Shown piece by piece: positions 36,397-49,551 of a stretch of DNA of 64,000 nt. The translations under genes and the position numbers were made by a program. Source of the stretch: Parascedosporium putredinis. Its lineage: Eukaryota; Ascomycota; Sordariomycetes; Microascales; Microascaceae. Each line of letters begins with the position of its first letter. The first letter of the stretch is position 1. The DNA lies in the NCBI GenBank assembly GCA_949357655.1, contig CASHTG010000012.1, forward strand, positions 2,108,001-2,172,000. The letters are read 5' to 3'. Below the pieces are notes generated by a model, which ran no database searches, was not told where the DNA came from, and saw only the letters and a list, made by a program, of their open reading frames with translations.

Positions 36397-37001
36397 ATGG
36401 CCCCTCAGAAGAAGTCTAAGAAGGACGCTCACAGGTACGGTTTGATAACCCTCATCTCTTTGCGAACCGAGTTTTTGCAAGTTTTGCAAGTTGGCGGTTC
36501 AAGCCATGAATCTTGTTCTGAGACGATGCTGACCTCCTGAATAGCATCAGCTCCAAGCTGGCGCTCGTCATCAAGTCCGGCAAGGTCACCCTCGGCTACA
36601 AGACCACCCTCAAGAGCCTCCGAACCGGCAAGGCCAAGCTCGTCATCATCGCCCAGAACGCTCCTCCTCTGCGCAAGTCTCTCCTCGAGTACTACGCCAT
36701 GTTGGCCAAGGCCCCCGTCCACCACCTCTCTGGAACCAACGTAAGTCATTCATATCCTCTAAAGTAGAATGTCTTCCTGCGAAGACATGCTGCCTTCGGT
36801 CTTCTCGCTTGCGTACTGCTTGCGAGCGACATACCCCGAGAAGAAGTCGCTTTAGACTTTGGAGGGTAAATTCACCTACTTACACTCGTGCCCTACTCGT
36901 AGATTGATCTCGGAACCGCCTGCGGTAAGACCTTCCGCACGTCTACCATGGCTATCCTCGATGCCGGTGACTCGGATATCCTCAGCGACCAGCAGTCCTA
37001 A
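36397..37001 (+). CDS. RPL30: 60S ribosomal protein eL30
   Basis: This is a component of the large ribosomal subunit. Three exons: 36397-36434, 36545-36740 and 36903-37001, all GT-AG, giving 110 residues without any frame break. The start MAPQKKSKKDAHS leads into ISSKLALVIKSGKVTLGYKT, LKSLRTGKAKLVIIAQNAPP, LRKSLLEYYAMLAKAPVHH and ends GKTFRTSTMAILDAGDSDIL. The family's RNA-binding fold covers almost the whole chain and the length is typical. The first intron follows soon after the start codon, as usual for fungal ribosomal protein genes. It shares its promoter with RPL10. Confidence 0.97.
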
Positions 37002-39138
37002 ATGCATACCCCTGAGGTATGAAGGAGACAAAACGGAGTTGGAAATTGTGCCGATATGCGCATGAAGAAAAAGAAAGAATTGAAACAAAATACAATGACA
37101 AGGCACCTGGCGTTGGGGATTCCTGGTTGGGGCATCTGGAGGCGTCATTCGGATACCATGTAATGCAAGATTACGCTAGATTCGGCTCTTCATTATCTTT
37201 TAACTAAGCTACCCAAGCCATGGTTTCCCATTGTTCCTTGTCTCACGGGCGGTGCCTTCAATCGCTTCGAACTTTGAAGACGATAATCTGTGATGAACGA
37301 TGTCAAGTTCCGGGTCTCGATGAGCCAGTAGCTCAGAGGTACAATTCCCCCTCGAGCTGTTCAAAGTAAAATGGTGATATGTCGGCTATCTAAACCCAGC
37401 GCTTCGCGAAGAAAATTTATCGGTTACTTACCGCGTGCGGACTCGTTGAACCAGCTTCTTGGTCGTCAATGGGCCAAAGACTTGGCATTCACCAACCCCG
37501 AACATCCCTTTTTCAATCGGTCTGGCACAGTGCATTCCGGGAGGCTGGGATTTTTGTGTTGTAAGTTGAGGCCTCTCCGAAGAACGGAGAGTCCAAACCA
37601 AACCTGGCACGGTTGATTTCGGAAGTCTGGGCCGTCTTCGAGGGAGGCGGGATATTGGGTAACCGATTCCGATTCCAGACGACACTCCAATAATAGTTCT
37701 TTGTCTTGGTGACTAGCCAGCTCGCGTGCCTTTCCAGGACAGTGCCGCCACATTAATGCTGGACCTTTTCAGGCCCCCTTTAGCTTCAATGTTTCTAGAT
37801 ATGTTGGGTTGCTAGTGCTCATCACTACGCTGAGTAGTCAGATGGCGTGGGGATGGCGTCATGCCAAAGTCAAGCCTTTGAAAGTTAGATCCTTGTGAGC
37901 GAGCAGCGCGTCAACCAGACAGAGAACCCCGCATCAACCATCATACAATTATACCTTTCTCCTTGCCCATTTCAAAAGGCATTCTTATTTAGCACTTTTC
38001 ATCGTCGTTTTGTCTTGCATCGATTTCCGGCGTCGTCCTTTGCAACTCGTTCCCGCTTATTCCCATTCGCTCGTGTTTTGGGGAAGGGCAAGAAGTGAAC
38101 CCCTCTCAAATTCCCGGCCCAACGCCAATCGCGGGACACTGCGTGAAAGAAGGGACTGGGGTTCATGCCACCTGACCCAAGTTGAGGAGTGGAGTGGATC
38201 GAGAGGCCACGGACGGGTGACCCTACGACACAACCCCCAGAGCCGCCCGCTCTCAGCACCCTCTTTAGCACATCGACCTAACAACGAGCCAAGCATCTCT
38301 TGCCCCCACCCTTCCACCATCCACCTTCCGCAATCCAACGAGCCCCTCTCCAGTGTCCCGGCATCGCACGACCTAGAGAGAAGAGACCGGATAAAAAAGA
38401 AAAGAAAAAACAGCCAAAAGTTCGCGCGACTTTGTAGTGTAGGCAAGGGCGGTGAACTCCCCCTTCCCAACCATCTGGCTTCAACAATATCGTTGGCTGG
38501 ACCCTGTGCTCCCCGCCCCGCGGATGAAAGCACGCCTGCCGCACGCAACACTTGACCCACTGGTTCGACAACTGCAAGTTCGCACTGGTCCAGGAGTACT
38601 TTACTTTACACGCAGTCTGTCTCCACCCTGGTCAAGCGACGTGGTGACATTGCCTTGGTCGTGTCACGAAACTCCTCAAATGTTTGGGCTTTCCCTTCTT
38701 TAACCCAATTATTCTATCCTCAAGGCCTCACAGCTTGGTCCCATCTTTTATTTCTGATCTCTTATTCACACCTGGACGACGCCTTGTGTCTTCTTTCCTG
38801 AGCACGTTGTGGAGATCCTTTCGAGCCGCTGTGGCTCTCCCTTACCCCTTCTAAGACGACGTCTTCGCCTTTCACTGGCCGGATCGATCCGGACGAACAG
38901 GGTTCTTATCAGGATACTTAGCACGAGCGATAATCACTCCGAAAGTCGCCCAGGATCAGCCCCAAACTCAACGCTTTCCGCAGCCATCCCTTCTCACAAT
39001 AGCAGACCTCGCCTCCTCCTTGATTTCTTTCCTTGTTTTTTTGTTCGGTCCTTTCTCGTGTCCCCTTTCTTCCCCGTATTGTCTCATCCCCTCTCTCTCG
39101 ACTTCACGATAGAACAGAGGGCACTTTGAGCATCGATT
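37002..39138. other. Intergenic region, 2.1 kb
   Basis: It includes the RPL30 3' UTR and the upstream region of the gene at 39139. The last ~300 bases are pyrimidine-rich, consistent with a leader. Open frames at 38010-38560 on both strands overlap one another and look non-coding. Confidence 0.4.
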
Positions 39139-40884
39139 ATGGCATTCCACCCCCAGGCTCGCCAATCGCTTCACCGTCCCCTCCAGCCAACATCTGAAGC
39201 CCAGGATGTGGAGCACTACAGTCCACGTGCTCCACAAGCGCAGCAAGCGCCCGACGAGTCCCAGACCTGGGTTCTTTTCTCTCCTGGAGATAATGCCACA
39301 GCATCTTCTTATCTTGGTGAGAGCGACCGATCGCTGCAGACGGCAGGCCGGTCGCGGGCTAGCGACTTCGGTAGCCTAGATTCGAACCTGAGGTCAGATC
39401 TTGATCTCGATGCACACTCACAGTCTTTAGAGGTGCCTGCGACCATTGACGAGGACCTCGCCGAGGACGATGCCGAGTTGGACAGCCTAGACAGCCATCT
39501 TCCCGAGTTCCGGGCCATACACAATCCCTATCTCGAGCCGCCCGCGCCCGCCTCCCAGAGCGTGCCCGTCCTGCCGCGGCATGATGGACTGGGCTCTTTA
39601 AAATCGAGCAACCCGCAGCCGGGCCTGAGATGCAAGAAAGGCTATATGCGTTTGAGAGATTCAACCCACATCGGGTTGCCCAGAGAGACGACGTGCCGGA
39701 CTTGCCCGACCTATTTAGTGACCCCGACATGGCACATAAGATGAATCGAATCGAATCCTGGCGGCTTGAACAAAGCCGGTTGCTCCTCGAGCATATACAA
39801 AAAGAAACTAGGACAAGGCGCATGTCGCAGTCCTCGGCCATCACCGGCCCGCCACAATCAATACAGTCAAACGAGAGCGAAAGCACCCAAGTTCGGTCGG
39901 AAGAGACTTTGTCCGGGATTGTCCAAGGCGAGCACGACAATGTTGACTGGCATCAGGGCGGCCCTTCCGAGGGCGAGGTGCCTGCCGAGGGGATCTTGTC
40001 CCGCATCGCTAAGAACCTAATCAAGGAGCTGGTGGGAATCGACGATCATCTAATATTAGCCATTCTGTTTGGGGAAGCGCTTCCTGAAGATGTGCAGGAC
40101 ATCCCAACCAGTTCTAGCACCCAAGGGCCCGAGAATGCCCTGGTTCAATCCCAAGGGCCATCTTGGCAACTGCGTTTTCTCGAGACCATGGCCAAAGAGC
40201 TTGGTTTCCTCATCAACAGGCTGTCACATCACCCTGGCGCCTTTTCAACCTACTCGCATGCAGCGCATGCCCCTGCCCTATGCGGGCCTGCCTGTTATCC
40301 CCGAAACGCCAGCAGGCCACTTCTCACAAGAGGTCAGCAGGGATCAAGATGGTCTCTCCGCGACGATGCCAGAATTCCGACCCACAGCTCCACGGCAGAG
40401 CCCCGTGGGCGAGACCCAGAGCTTGATCCCGCAAGTAAGCGGGCACGAAGCTACGCCAGCTAGCCAGCATTCTGCTAGCTTCACACAAGACGAGTGGGAG
40501 CAAGACTTGGATATCCGACTTGCTTTCCGATATCTTCGCTCGCGGTTCAGCTCACGGTCGTCGCCGGCACCGGCGACAGCTGGTACGTCTCATCTCGCTA
40601 CATCAAGCACGCAAGACAGCGCAGCCAAGGCGGCAAGGATAAGGCAGCACCATCCGCTCGTGGCGGCGCGGCCACGTGCGGTGGAGAGGAGGTCTTTCAA
40701 AGTTAGCACGCCCAGTAGCCCCGCCGTGATCAGGCACGCCTCGAGCTGCGCAAGCCAGAGCACGAGACGGTCCGGCAGAAGGAGCAGCGTATCATCGCGC
40801 CACTACTGGGACATTGGGGGTTCGCTGGGAACGGGCTCGGTGATCGCATCCAACGGACCGATGGGGAGCTGGGGCGAGGTCTAG
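39139..40884 (+). CDS. Conserved-looking fungal protein of unknown function
   Basis: I do not recognise a characterised family. The single-exon reading gives about 581 residues. The N-terminal ~170 residues are acidic and Ser/Pro-rich (ATIDEDLAEDDAELDSLDSH). A region with a helical hydrophobic core follows at about 290-325 (ISRIAKNLIKELVGIDDHL, LAILFGEALPED) and another at about 345-370 (RFLETMAKELGFLINRLSHH). Near residue 455 is WEQDLDIRLAFRYLRSRF. The C-terminus is basic and Ser-rich and ends HYWDIGGSLGTGSVIASNG then PMGSWGEV, a tail I believe recurs in Sordariomycete proteins (from memory, unchecked). Frame breaks at 39600-39603 (A4) and 40242-40245 (T4) have opposite signs. No signal peptide or clear membrane segment is visible. 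Confidence 0.7.
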
Positions 40885-43800
40885 GCGCGAGCGACTTATA
40901 TCATTCACCCCTGTGCCTTGTCTTTTGCATACTTGCCTCGACATCTGTTTTGGATCAAAGCCTCCTTTTCTCTTCTTCTTTTTTTCTTCTTTTTTCTTTC
41001 TTCATGTCATGACTACTGCATTCCTCATCGGAGCGGAATGGAACAGCCGGGGATATCAGGTTTACGGCATGGCCTCCCGAGCCTTGGCTGCTCGAGAGCA
41101 TCAAAGAATAGTAATGCGGATTCTCACATGCAGTGAGTGATTTAGGGCGTGGGCTATGCGGGCATTCACGAGGCAACGGAGACTTGTCAGATAGAGATGC
41201 GCGTGCGCATACGATATATGGGTATATATCTGGTGGAAGATGGCAACATGTAGATTTACACTTCGGACACTCATCTCTTGCTTAGGTTAGGGGCGTTAAT
41301 GGATCAACCAATACCCAAATCGCGCGATACAGCCTGTCCTTATCGACATATTCCTCCCCTTTGTGAAGGAAAGGGGGGCGTGAGTCGAGTCAAAGGTACT
41401 TCATCCTGTACTTTTGTTCGCATCTCGGACACCCATTTAGCACACGGAGTTGCTGAGCTTTCAAATCCATGCAGATACATTTTGGCTGCTTGTTTGACGT
41501 CTTCAGACGTCGAACTCGACCCACTTGATGTGCTGGATAGGGCACTACCAAGCTACCTCTAGCTTCGTACATCGACGAAAGGAGATCTAGTTGGTGTACT
41601 ACCCCCTCCTTCCGACGGGTATGGGGCTCGATTGAGCATGACCGGGGAGTCTTCAGACACCACAGGCGGTGTCAGTGGATATTATTCCTATGGTTGATCT
41701 AGGAGATCTCGTTGGATTCATTCGTCCATTATATTCAAACTCAGCGCTGCTTGCAACACTTGTTACTAGAGGGTTATCTCCTTCAGGGTTTTCCTTTCTC
41801 TGGTAAAGGACCATAGAGGGAAAGATACATGTAGTGAGACGTTTCAAAGATTTAAAAAATTTTCAAATCGGCCAACCATTGCGAGGGGCTAGACTCCTCC
41901 AACTCGGTGATGAAAAGTGATTCTTTTTTTTTTTCTTTTGGGAAACACTAAGTGACCTCGCAATTTTCCCAAAGAGGCAACTTTGCTCTTGGGGCAGCGG
42001 GTCAGCTTGTTGGTGTTGGAGCCAAATTTCAGGACGACCGAACTTTGCGCACGCCGACTATAATGCGCTATTACCTCGCTCCCGCGTTTGCTAGTGTGGG
42101 ATCTATGGATGCAGGTTGGTGTGAAGGACGAGGTGGCCAAACTGATTATTCGGCCATGCAGATCTCGTACTGCACGGGTGACTCTAACAATGACTCCTTC
42201 CTGAGCATTTCGACTAAGAGATGCAGCAACCTCGGAGGTGGGAGGGGGTGCGGCTGTGGAGGAGCGGGAGGCGTCCCCGTGTCTGGGCGGGCAAATAAAA
42301 TCGTAGGAACACGATTGGCCTGACCACCAAAGCCTTGGCTACTCCGTCCCTGATGTCGGCATTTTGAGGATCTTTTTTCTCTAGTTTTTCCTAACACTCG
42401 CCGAAGGATCATTGGTACATGGGAGGGGGACAAGAAAGAATCCGAGCCATCAATCGGTCCTAGTCCCATTATTCCGAGAACCGCTCAATGGTATCGCCCT
42501 TGCGATCCTGCATGTAGAACTCTCTACCTGAAGCGTTTGTGGGAGGAATGGTGGTGATGGAGGGACCGACCTGGTGAGGAATTTTGGATTAAAAAGTCTA
42601 CACTATGGAGAGTAAAGGGGCACCTATTGCTCACAAACACCTCGCTAGAGGACTCTTTGCCGAGTTGGACAGTGTGCCAATTGCGACAACATCGACCAGC
42701 TTGGGAAGTGGAATCGTCACACAGAGCCAGGATCGAGATACGAAGCTGTGGAGGGTGTAAGTTGATGGGAGAAGGAGATGAGTGACACCTCTACCCTACC
42801 CGCTTTGGGCCAAAACAATGCATGTCTAGGGTAGAGAAAGAGAACAACAAAGACAAGGACAGAGAGTGTGCAGAGAGGAAGGGAAAAACAACAAAAAAAC
42901 AAGCTAATGCATCGGGTGAGCAGGCGAGATGAGGTTGGGAAAGTCACTCGTGGTGAAGCTTCTCCGGAGCTTCGTTAAGAGCTTGCAGCGACCAAGGGTG
43001 GACGTCTTCACAATTGGCCGGCGCAGCAATTGGAGCAGCAGAGCACCAACTCGGAACAGTACTTGTGCTGCTGTGGGACTAGGGAGATGTCCTGGCAGGG
43101 GTACGAAAACAACGGCCTGGGCCAATCAACACTAATCGCCCGGCTTCTCCTGGGCCACTGACAGGCGGATGGGGCTAGCCTGGGTGGGCTTGGCAGAGAC
43201 AATGATCAATTGACGGGGGCGGGTGGCCGGAACCTGGCGCGTCCCACCGCTCAGGGTAATAGAGAGGAGTCAAGGTGCGTTCAACTGATGAAACCGGGGG
43301 AACTCTCAAGATCTCCATGCAGACAGTGCGTCAAGTGGCCGACATTTGAGCAAACCGCGCAGATTTCGGAGCGTTGCCGCCTGGTTCTTTTTAGGTCTGG
43401 GCTCCTCACACTGTGGCGTGCGCCATGTTCTTGGAGGGCCTCCACGCCTTGACGCGTTAAGTGGTTTTTTTCTTCCCCTCCCTTCAAAGTTCCTTCCTCC
43501 CTTTGCGACCTGGATTCGACAAGATGATCACCGAATCATTCTTGCTTGGACAGCTCGTTGAATTGAGATTAATGGGTTCGTGTCTGCCGAGGTCTTGAGG
43601 TTTATGACTGTCCCTAAGAATAAGAAAAGAAAAAGAAAAAGAAGAATATCTGAAGCCGCGTCTTTTGCCTTCAATGTTCCCTTTCGCTGGGCTGTTCGCG
43701 AACCTGTCCTGGAAGTGGGCCATCCTCCATCATTGACCCATCTACAAGTATCAATAGTATTTAATGTTGTGTTCCTCACCCCTCTCCAATCAGGATTGAA

Positions 43801-44913
43801 CCTCTCAGTCCCGATTTGGAGTAAAATCTTCTCATACCCCCCTGCCGCTAAACTAGGCGGAGAGCCGACGAGGCAGTTCGAGAGTTCGAGATCGATTCGG
43901 GAATTCGAGATCAGTTCGAATTGCACTCGCACCACCTCGAGCCGTGCTCTCTGATACACCCATTGATGTATGCAAGTACGCTCCTTGAAGTGTAGTTTAT
44001 AAAGCCACACCAAACGAGCACAGTGAGAAACAATTAGTTTGGGTTCTTGCGTTGCAGTTTGCCTTGTACTTGTAATCTTTCCCGAAGCAGACCCTTTGCT
44101 CAGGTGCTCGTCTTCACTTCTGGGTGCCTATTTCCTTCCTCAACGCACGCCCCCTCAAAGTGCCTGGTTCCCTTTTCCCAGGGTCGATGATGTTATCACG
44201 ACTGCTTTCATTAGGCAGTGCAGGGCCGAACGTGACATAGATCTGTCGAGGCAACACCTTTCGTTGCTGTGAAGATCCGCATCCGCTTCCAGGTATTTAT
44301 TTCGTTGCACGCCTCCCTCGTTTTCTCATCCCGCCTCTGTCTCGAATCCGAACTTGATGGCTAGTGTCCCCACTTGACAAGCATGTGTTCAAGAGTTATC
44401 ACTGGAGTAATATATTCCTGGTGAGAGGAAACGATCACCACGAATCTTGGGCGTGTGTGTTCGAGCTACAACATTGAGCGTATGGCTCTTCCCCCACATT
44501 ATCAACACGCCCCTCACCAGCCCACACCCCCGGCTGTTCCCTCCCCCTCCTCTCCCTCTCACTCTCCTTCCCTGTTTGTACCTTACTTCAAGCTTCGTTC
44601 GACCCGAGTACTGCCATCCTCCTCTTACCCCATCCCACGCCTCACCTTTCGAGTGGCTCGCTGCGTTTCCTTCCCCAACATCCTATCTTCAGCATCAACT
44701 TTTTCTCCCTTCTTCCCCTCTCGCCCTTCGTGCTCACATTTACCGCGAGCCTGTGATCTCGCTCACCAGGCAGCCCCCTCATTCTCACGACGACTATATA
44801 TAACAACACACTGTGCCCTTCGCAACCCCTTCGTCGCGCTCTCTTTTTTTTTTTTTTCCTTTCCTTGCCGTGGACATTTACACCCGTGGGTAACCCCGCC
44901 GGCGCCTCTTCCT
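40885..44913. other. Intergenic region, 4 kb
   Basis: It holds the 3' flank of the previous gene and the long upstream region of the next. The last 450 bases are strongly C/T-rich, probably a long 5' leader, with a TATA-like element at 44795-44803. Open frames such as 43528-44013 (-) show no recognisable features. Confidence 0.4.
44795..44803 (+). promoter_or_regulatory. TATA-like element upstream of the 44914 gene
   Basis: TATATATAA lies 111 bases before the ATG at 44914. Its position fits a core promoter with a short leader. The pyrimidine-rich DNA before it is less easy to place. Confidence 0.35.
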
Positions 44914-47900
44914 ATGCTTAGAAACCAGCCGAACTCGGCATATGAACATGTCCTTGCTAATCCCCAACAGTTAGACCATGAGGAACTAGAGGCCACCTCC
45001 TCCAAAGATTCTGGCCGTGTCTGGGCCGTTGCCCACCACCCAGGCCTCTTGCTTGGCGGCCCTCCTCAACAGTACCTTGCTCCCTGCCCGCTCCCGTTCG
45101 CCCCCTCACTCGCGATCGACCCGACACACCTCGCCCATACCCCGTTCTTAACCTCGCCGACTGGGAGATATGGTCCCTCTCTCTTCCCCATGGACTCGAC
45201 ACCCTTTGAGCCCACCCTGCCAGGCGATCCATTCTTCGACATCTATACAGATGACAAGATAGCCAGCCATGTCGCCATGATGCCGGCGCCGCCGACAGCT
45301 GCTTCTGCCCCTCTCCAGCCTTGCCAGCTGGGCAATGCAACTTCATCTACATCACGCCAGGCACCAATGGCGTGAGATGTGGTTGCCGACGCTTTTGGAG
45401 TCGAACGTCGACCCCCAAAACTGTCGCTGAGGCCATCTCCGAAGACCAATACCAATACCAATGCATGTGTAGTCATCACGCATGCTTCCACGACAATGCT
45501 TCCGCTGCCCATCCGGCCCCGGATCCCACCCCCGCTTCCTCAGATAAGAATGATGCTGCCGGGAAAGGAGGTAGGGGCCCATTGAGCCCGCTCCAGGATG
45601 TTTCGTTTCGATATACCCCGGCTTGCCCTCCGCTTTGGAGCTCCCAGGGCTAGATACGCCGGCCCGGCCGTTTCCGGGTGAGCAGCAAGGTCACTCTGGC
45701 CTCGGCCTCTCTAAACGGGCGAGCCCCGCCCCCGAGGGCTCTCTGCCAGATACGCTGTGCTGGGGTGACGATCGTCAGTCCCCCAACTATAGGATTAGCC
45801 CCCTTCCCCTATACCCTCTCAATGCTTGATGTCGTCGCGCCCAAGCTCCGTCGCGGACTCTAGCCAGTCCCGTTACCTTCGCCCTTTTGCGGGGAGAGGT
45901 TTGCAGACCCTTAGCGGCGCCCGCAATCCCACGCCCCGCCACCCCTGCACGAGAAGCCCGTTGCGCACAAGGACGGACACACCAAAGCAGGGAATACGTT
46001 CATGGTGATAAGGCACCCGATGCTTTCACCGGCCCAGGGAAGGACCATTTCGTCCCCGGCCAAAATTTCTCCCAGGACCTGGGCGACACCCAACCCTTTG
46101 GGTCTTATACCAGCCCTCGCGCGAGGCCCTTCGAAACATAACTGATACGGTTGATGCCCACGAGCAACGTCTGGACCGCCTCGAAAATACTTCCTTTTCC
46201 GTTGCCGGCCATGAAGACTGTTCCGAGAGACAGGAACATATGGATCTTCGCGTGACTGAGCTGGAATCCCGTGTCGAAGAGGTGGAAAAGGCCATCAATG
46301 ACAGTGCGAGCCAATCCGGCACCCGTGGGAACCGCCTGGATACCTCATGCAGCGTTGCTTCCGAAGCAACCAGCACCACAACCCGTGCCATGTACAGTAG
46401 CGAGCTCTTTAGCCAGGTGCAGTCGCTACAGGCCCAGGTCACCAAGATGCAAGCCGCTCTCCCTTCTTTCGAGCATCCTTGGGAGGTAGAGGTTGTCTTT
46501 TTGCCGTTCCCGCTACGGAAAATCTGGCAGGGGACTGACGAATTCAAAACCGAGCCCAATCACTCCGCTACGGATGAGTGGACGCAGCTTCCCAGCACCT
46601 ATAGCGCCTCAACCAGCCGCGCGCGTTCACCGCTGGGAGGCGAGTGGGCGGAGAACCATCAATCCGAATGGCTTCTCCCCAAGGCGTGCGGCCCCAACGG
46701 CCTTGTCGATCGCCGCCTACGCAGTCGCGGCTTCATTCGGACGATATCCGTCAAAGGGCCAGATGCGCGAAGTGTGCAGGTCGCCATGCAGGCAGTCTTT
46801 GGTGGCCTTTTCCGTGAACTGAGGGCGGGCCAGGCATCCACGCCGAGTCAAAGGCGATCCCTCATCTCTCGAGTAGGTGACTTCCGCGGGCTTGCCCATG
46901 ATTGGGTACCGCTCCGAAAGGTTCACAAAGACTCACGCCTCCGCTTCCTGTCGCCGTCGGAGATGGTGAGCGCGTCCCTCTGGGACATACAATTTCTCAA
47001 TTCCGTCATCATGAAGTCCTCCGAGCCGCGTCTTTTCATCACGCAGCCCCAAGCTTATGTACAGGACATGCACGCTTTTGAGGGAGGCTGGACGTGGCAG
47101 AGGCTCAGGGAACTGCCTCGCTTCTCTACCGAGTCCCCCAGCCTCGGCGGAGAGGTTCAGAAGCCGATGCCATGGAAGAGCACTGGACCTGGAATGAGCA
47201 ACTCGATAGCACGCCGGAATATTATGCTTCCGCTTCGCACAGCCGCTCCACAAAACAACAGCGTGTCTCAAGCTCACCGTCACAGCAATACTACACGGGG
47301 ATCGAGTCTCTAGTGCGATCCTCCACTCCCACTCGCGCACCCACCCCAGGCCCGGTGAGGACAGCCCGTAAGCGACCTCAACTTCCACATATTCGGACAA
47401 CCTCTATGCCGCCGTCGCTTCCTCCTTACTTCTCGCCTTATATAAACCGGCGGGTAGTTTCATCAGGACAAGAGGCGCCCACGACGGTTCGAGCCCGGGA
47501 ACCCTCTACCTCGGGCGCCGTGGCTAAGCGTCGCCCGACGCGGTCCCCTAGTCGCGCGAGGTTTACACCACGGTGGAGCACTAAATCACCCAGTCCCATG
47601 GTTAATGGACATCGCCTCCGAAGCACTACGCCATTCAATTACGCCACCCCTTATAGTAACGGACCAGGAGTCGATGCCTACCCTGCCTTGCCCCACAATG
47701 CGAGGCATAGCGGTGGCCACAGGGACGCTTTTGGTCTTGATGTTGATGATCATGAGCATGATGAGGAGGAGGATGATGACGACGACGATAATAATTACGA
47801 TGACGACGATGGCGACAACGAAGGCGGATATAGCGAGGAGGTTGAAATCTACGACGAAGGTTCCTCGGGTGGCTATGGCGAGGTCGAAGCCGGCGTGGGT

Positions 47901-48208
47901 GGTGCCCATGCCGCCCAATACCCATATTCGGATCTGGAACTGGACTACGTTCGCCGCCAGCTCCCGGAAGATGAGCCCTGGCCTGGTATCGAAGACCGGA
48001 TGTCGGACGGGAAAACGTCGATCCGCGTGCTCTCCCAGTGGATGGGGACGGAGATAGCGAGATGAGCAGCCAACCCTCCGAATACCCAAGCACCCAGGTA
48101 TGGAACGCTTGTCAACGTGACGGCCATGCCGACTTCCGTATCCACGAGGATGCCAATGCGGGCGAAACTGAAGAAGAAGATGATGATGATGATGAAAATC
48201 GGCCCTAG
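44914..48208 (+). CDS. Large fungal protein with Cys/His-rich motif and coiled coil, function unknown
   Basis: No characterised family is recognised. The reading gives about 1,099 residues after seven frame breaks (near 45330, 45600-45655, 45790-45835, 45880-45990, 46090-46145, 47110-47160 and 48031-48040), six with the sign of one missing base. Near residues 140-195 is a Cys/His cluster: CNFIYITPGTNGVRCGCRRF and, after a variable loop, CMCSHHACFHD, which looks like a zinc-binding module. A coiled coil follows at about 410-490 (AHEQRLDRLENTSFSV, LRVTELESRVEEVEKAIND, SLQAQVTKMQAAL). Then comes a conserved-looking block: PWEVEVVFLPFPLRKIW, CGPNGLVDRRLRSRGFIRTI, WVPLRKVHKDSRLRFLSPSE and QAYVQDMHAFEGGWTWQRL. 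The C-terminus is basic and Ser/Pro-rich, then very acidic (poly-Asp coded by GAT repeats). Nuclear function is possible but is inference only. Confidence 0.7.
47752..47835. repeat. GAT/GAC-rich low-complexity tract
   Basis: Runs of GAT, GAC and GAG codons encode an acidic Asp/Glu stretch near the C-terminus of the 44914 gene. Length variation is likely. Confidence 0.7.
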
Positions 48209-49551
48209 AACCGCCGCCTACCAGCATTCTCTTGTCGAGTTATCCATGACGCCAAATATTGGCTCCTTATGGCACAGGGAACCCTTGGGACAGTCATATA
48301 ACTGGCCTCGGTCCTTCTGTTCCTCTTTTTCCTCTACTTCAAACCCCCATCGCTTTTTTGTCTTTAGCCCGGCTTCACTCCCTTTCTTTCGATTTTTCCT
48401 TTGGAATGCGTCGACGCGTCTGCTTTTTTCCAAGATAATGTTTTACTATACTCTGGACCTATTGAGGCGTCTTATGGGTTCGCAGGACAGCCGTGGGTGT
48501 TTTTGGGGACACGAGAATAATCAAGCGAGTTGGCGCCAAAGGTTCCAGTTACTACATGTAGCCACGCTATGTCGACCCATTTCCCAAGATGGATTGGGCC
48601 CTCTAGAACGACATTTCGGGGCTGTGTACCGTTTTATTTCAACTTTTCTTTTACTCTATGGATCTTGGACAGGATTGGATCGGATGTACTACACGAGGCA
48701 CACGCAGGATCTGGGAGGTTGGTATCAATTTGACCTGTTGGTGGTGGAGTTGGGAGGAGTTTTAACACTGGTGTTGTGTTGCTGCATTGTCGTCCCATCC
48801 CCTACGAAATATACTATCCACTCTTGCCATCTATTACTGCTGCATCCCAGTAAAGGGTCCTTTTTTGTTCATGTATGTGGAATCTACCTTGATAGAGGTG
48901 ACAGCGAATGTCTCGGTCATCAGGAGCAAAGGACTTGCCACGACCACGTCAAGATGATAGAAACTGACAGGAGTATCTATTTGAGTATATGGTATGCTTT
49001 CTATACATAATTCTTGTCTCGTCTATTCATTTTCTGTGGAACAGAAAACGAGTAAGGGTTTGTATGTGTGTGTGGGCGCGTGTTGGAGGGACAAAAGTCG
49101 GAAAGGTATATCTCGCGGAATGGCGAAACGGAAAAGGTACAAGTAATAAAAAGAAAAAGGAGGGCTTAAGAAGAGTCTATATACTCTACATGTAGCAACA
49201 TACAGGAAAAAATTGGGTATCAAATGTATCCGAGCCCACCAGCCTCTCGTGGACGAAGGGATGGGGGATAAAGGAAGGCAGGCGTACAGCGGGCATGGCA
49301 AGTCTAAATGCGCTGCCCGGCTTGCTTCATCCTCAGAGCCCGCATCCAACTTCTGCAACGCCTCCACATCCTTCTCAGCAACGCCCGCAACTGGCTTCTA
49401 TGCAAATGCAGTGAATGGTTCCCCATCTAGTCTATCGGGTTGATCTTGCACGCTGATGGTACAAGACGATGATGATAAAGGGAAAGATATGCGCCGAAAA
49501 CAAAATAGAAGGAACAGAAAGGAAGAAAAAAGGGAAAAGAAGGTGCAGGGG
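48209..49551. other. Convergent intergenic region
   Basis: It lies between the 44914 gene (+) and the Vps62-family gene (-). A plus-strand open frame runs from 48117 to 49010, but its composition is that of T-rich 3' flank and it overlaps the true stop, so I do not call it. Nothing else is recognisable. Confidence 0.45.

Noticed and set aside
48117..49010. 297-codon plus-strand open frame at the end of the 44914 gene
   Set aside because: It begins in the acidic tail of the called gene in another frame and continues through T-rich 3' flank. No domain or codon bias supports it.
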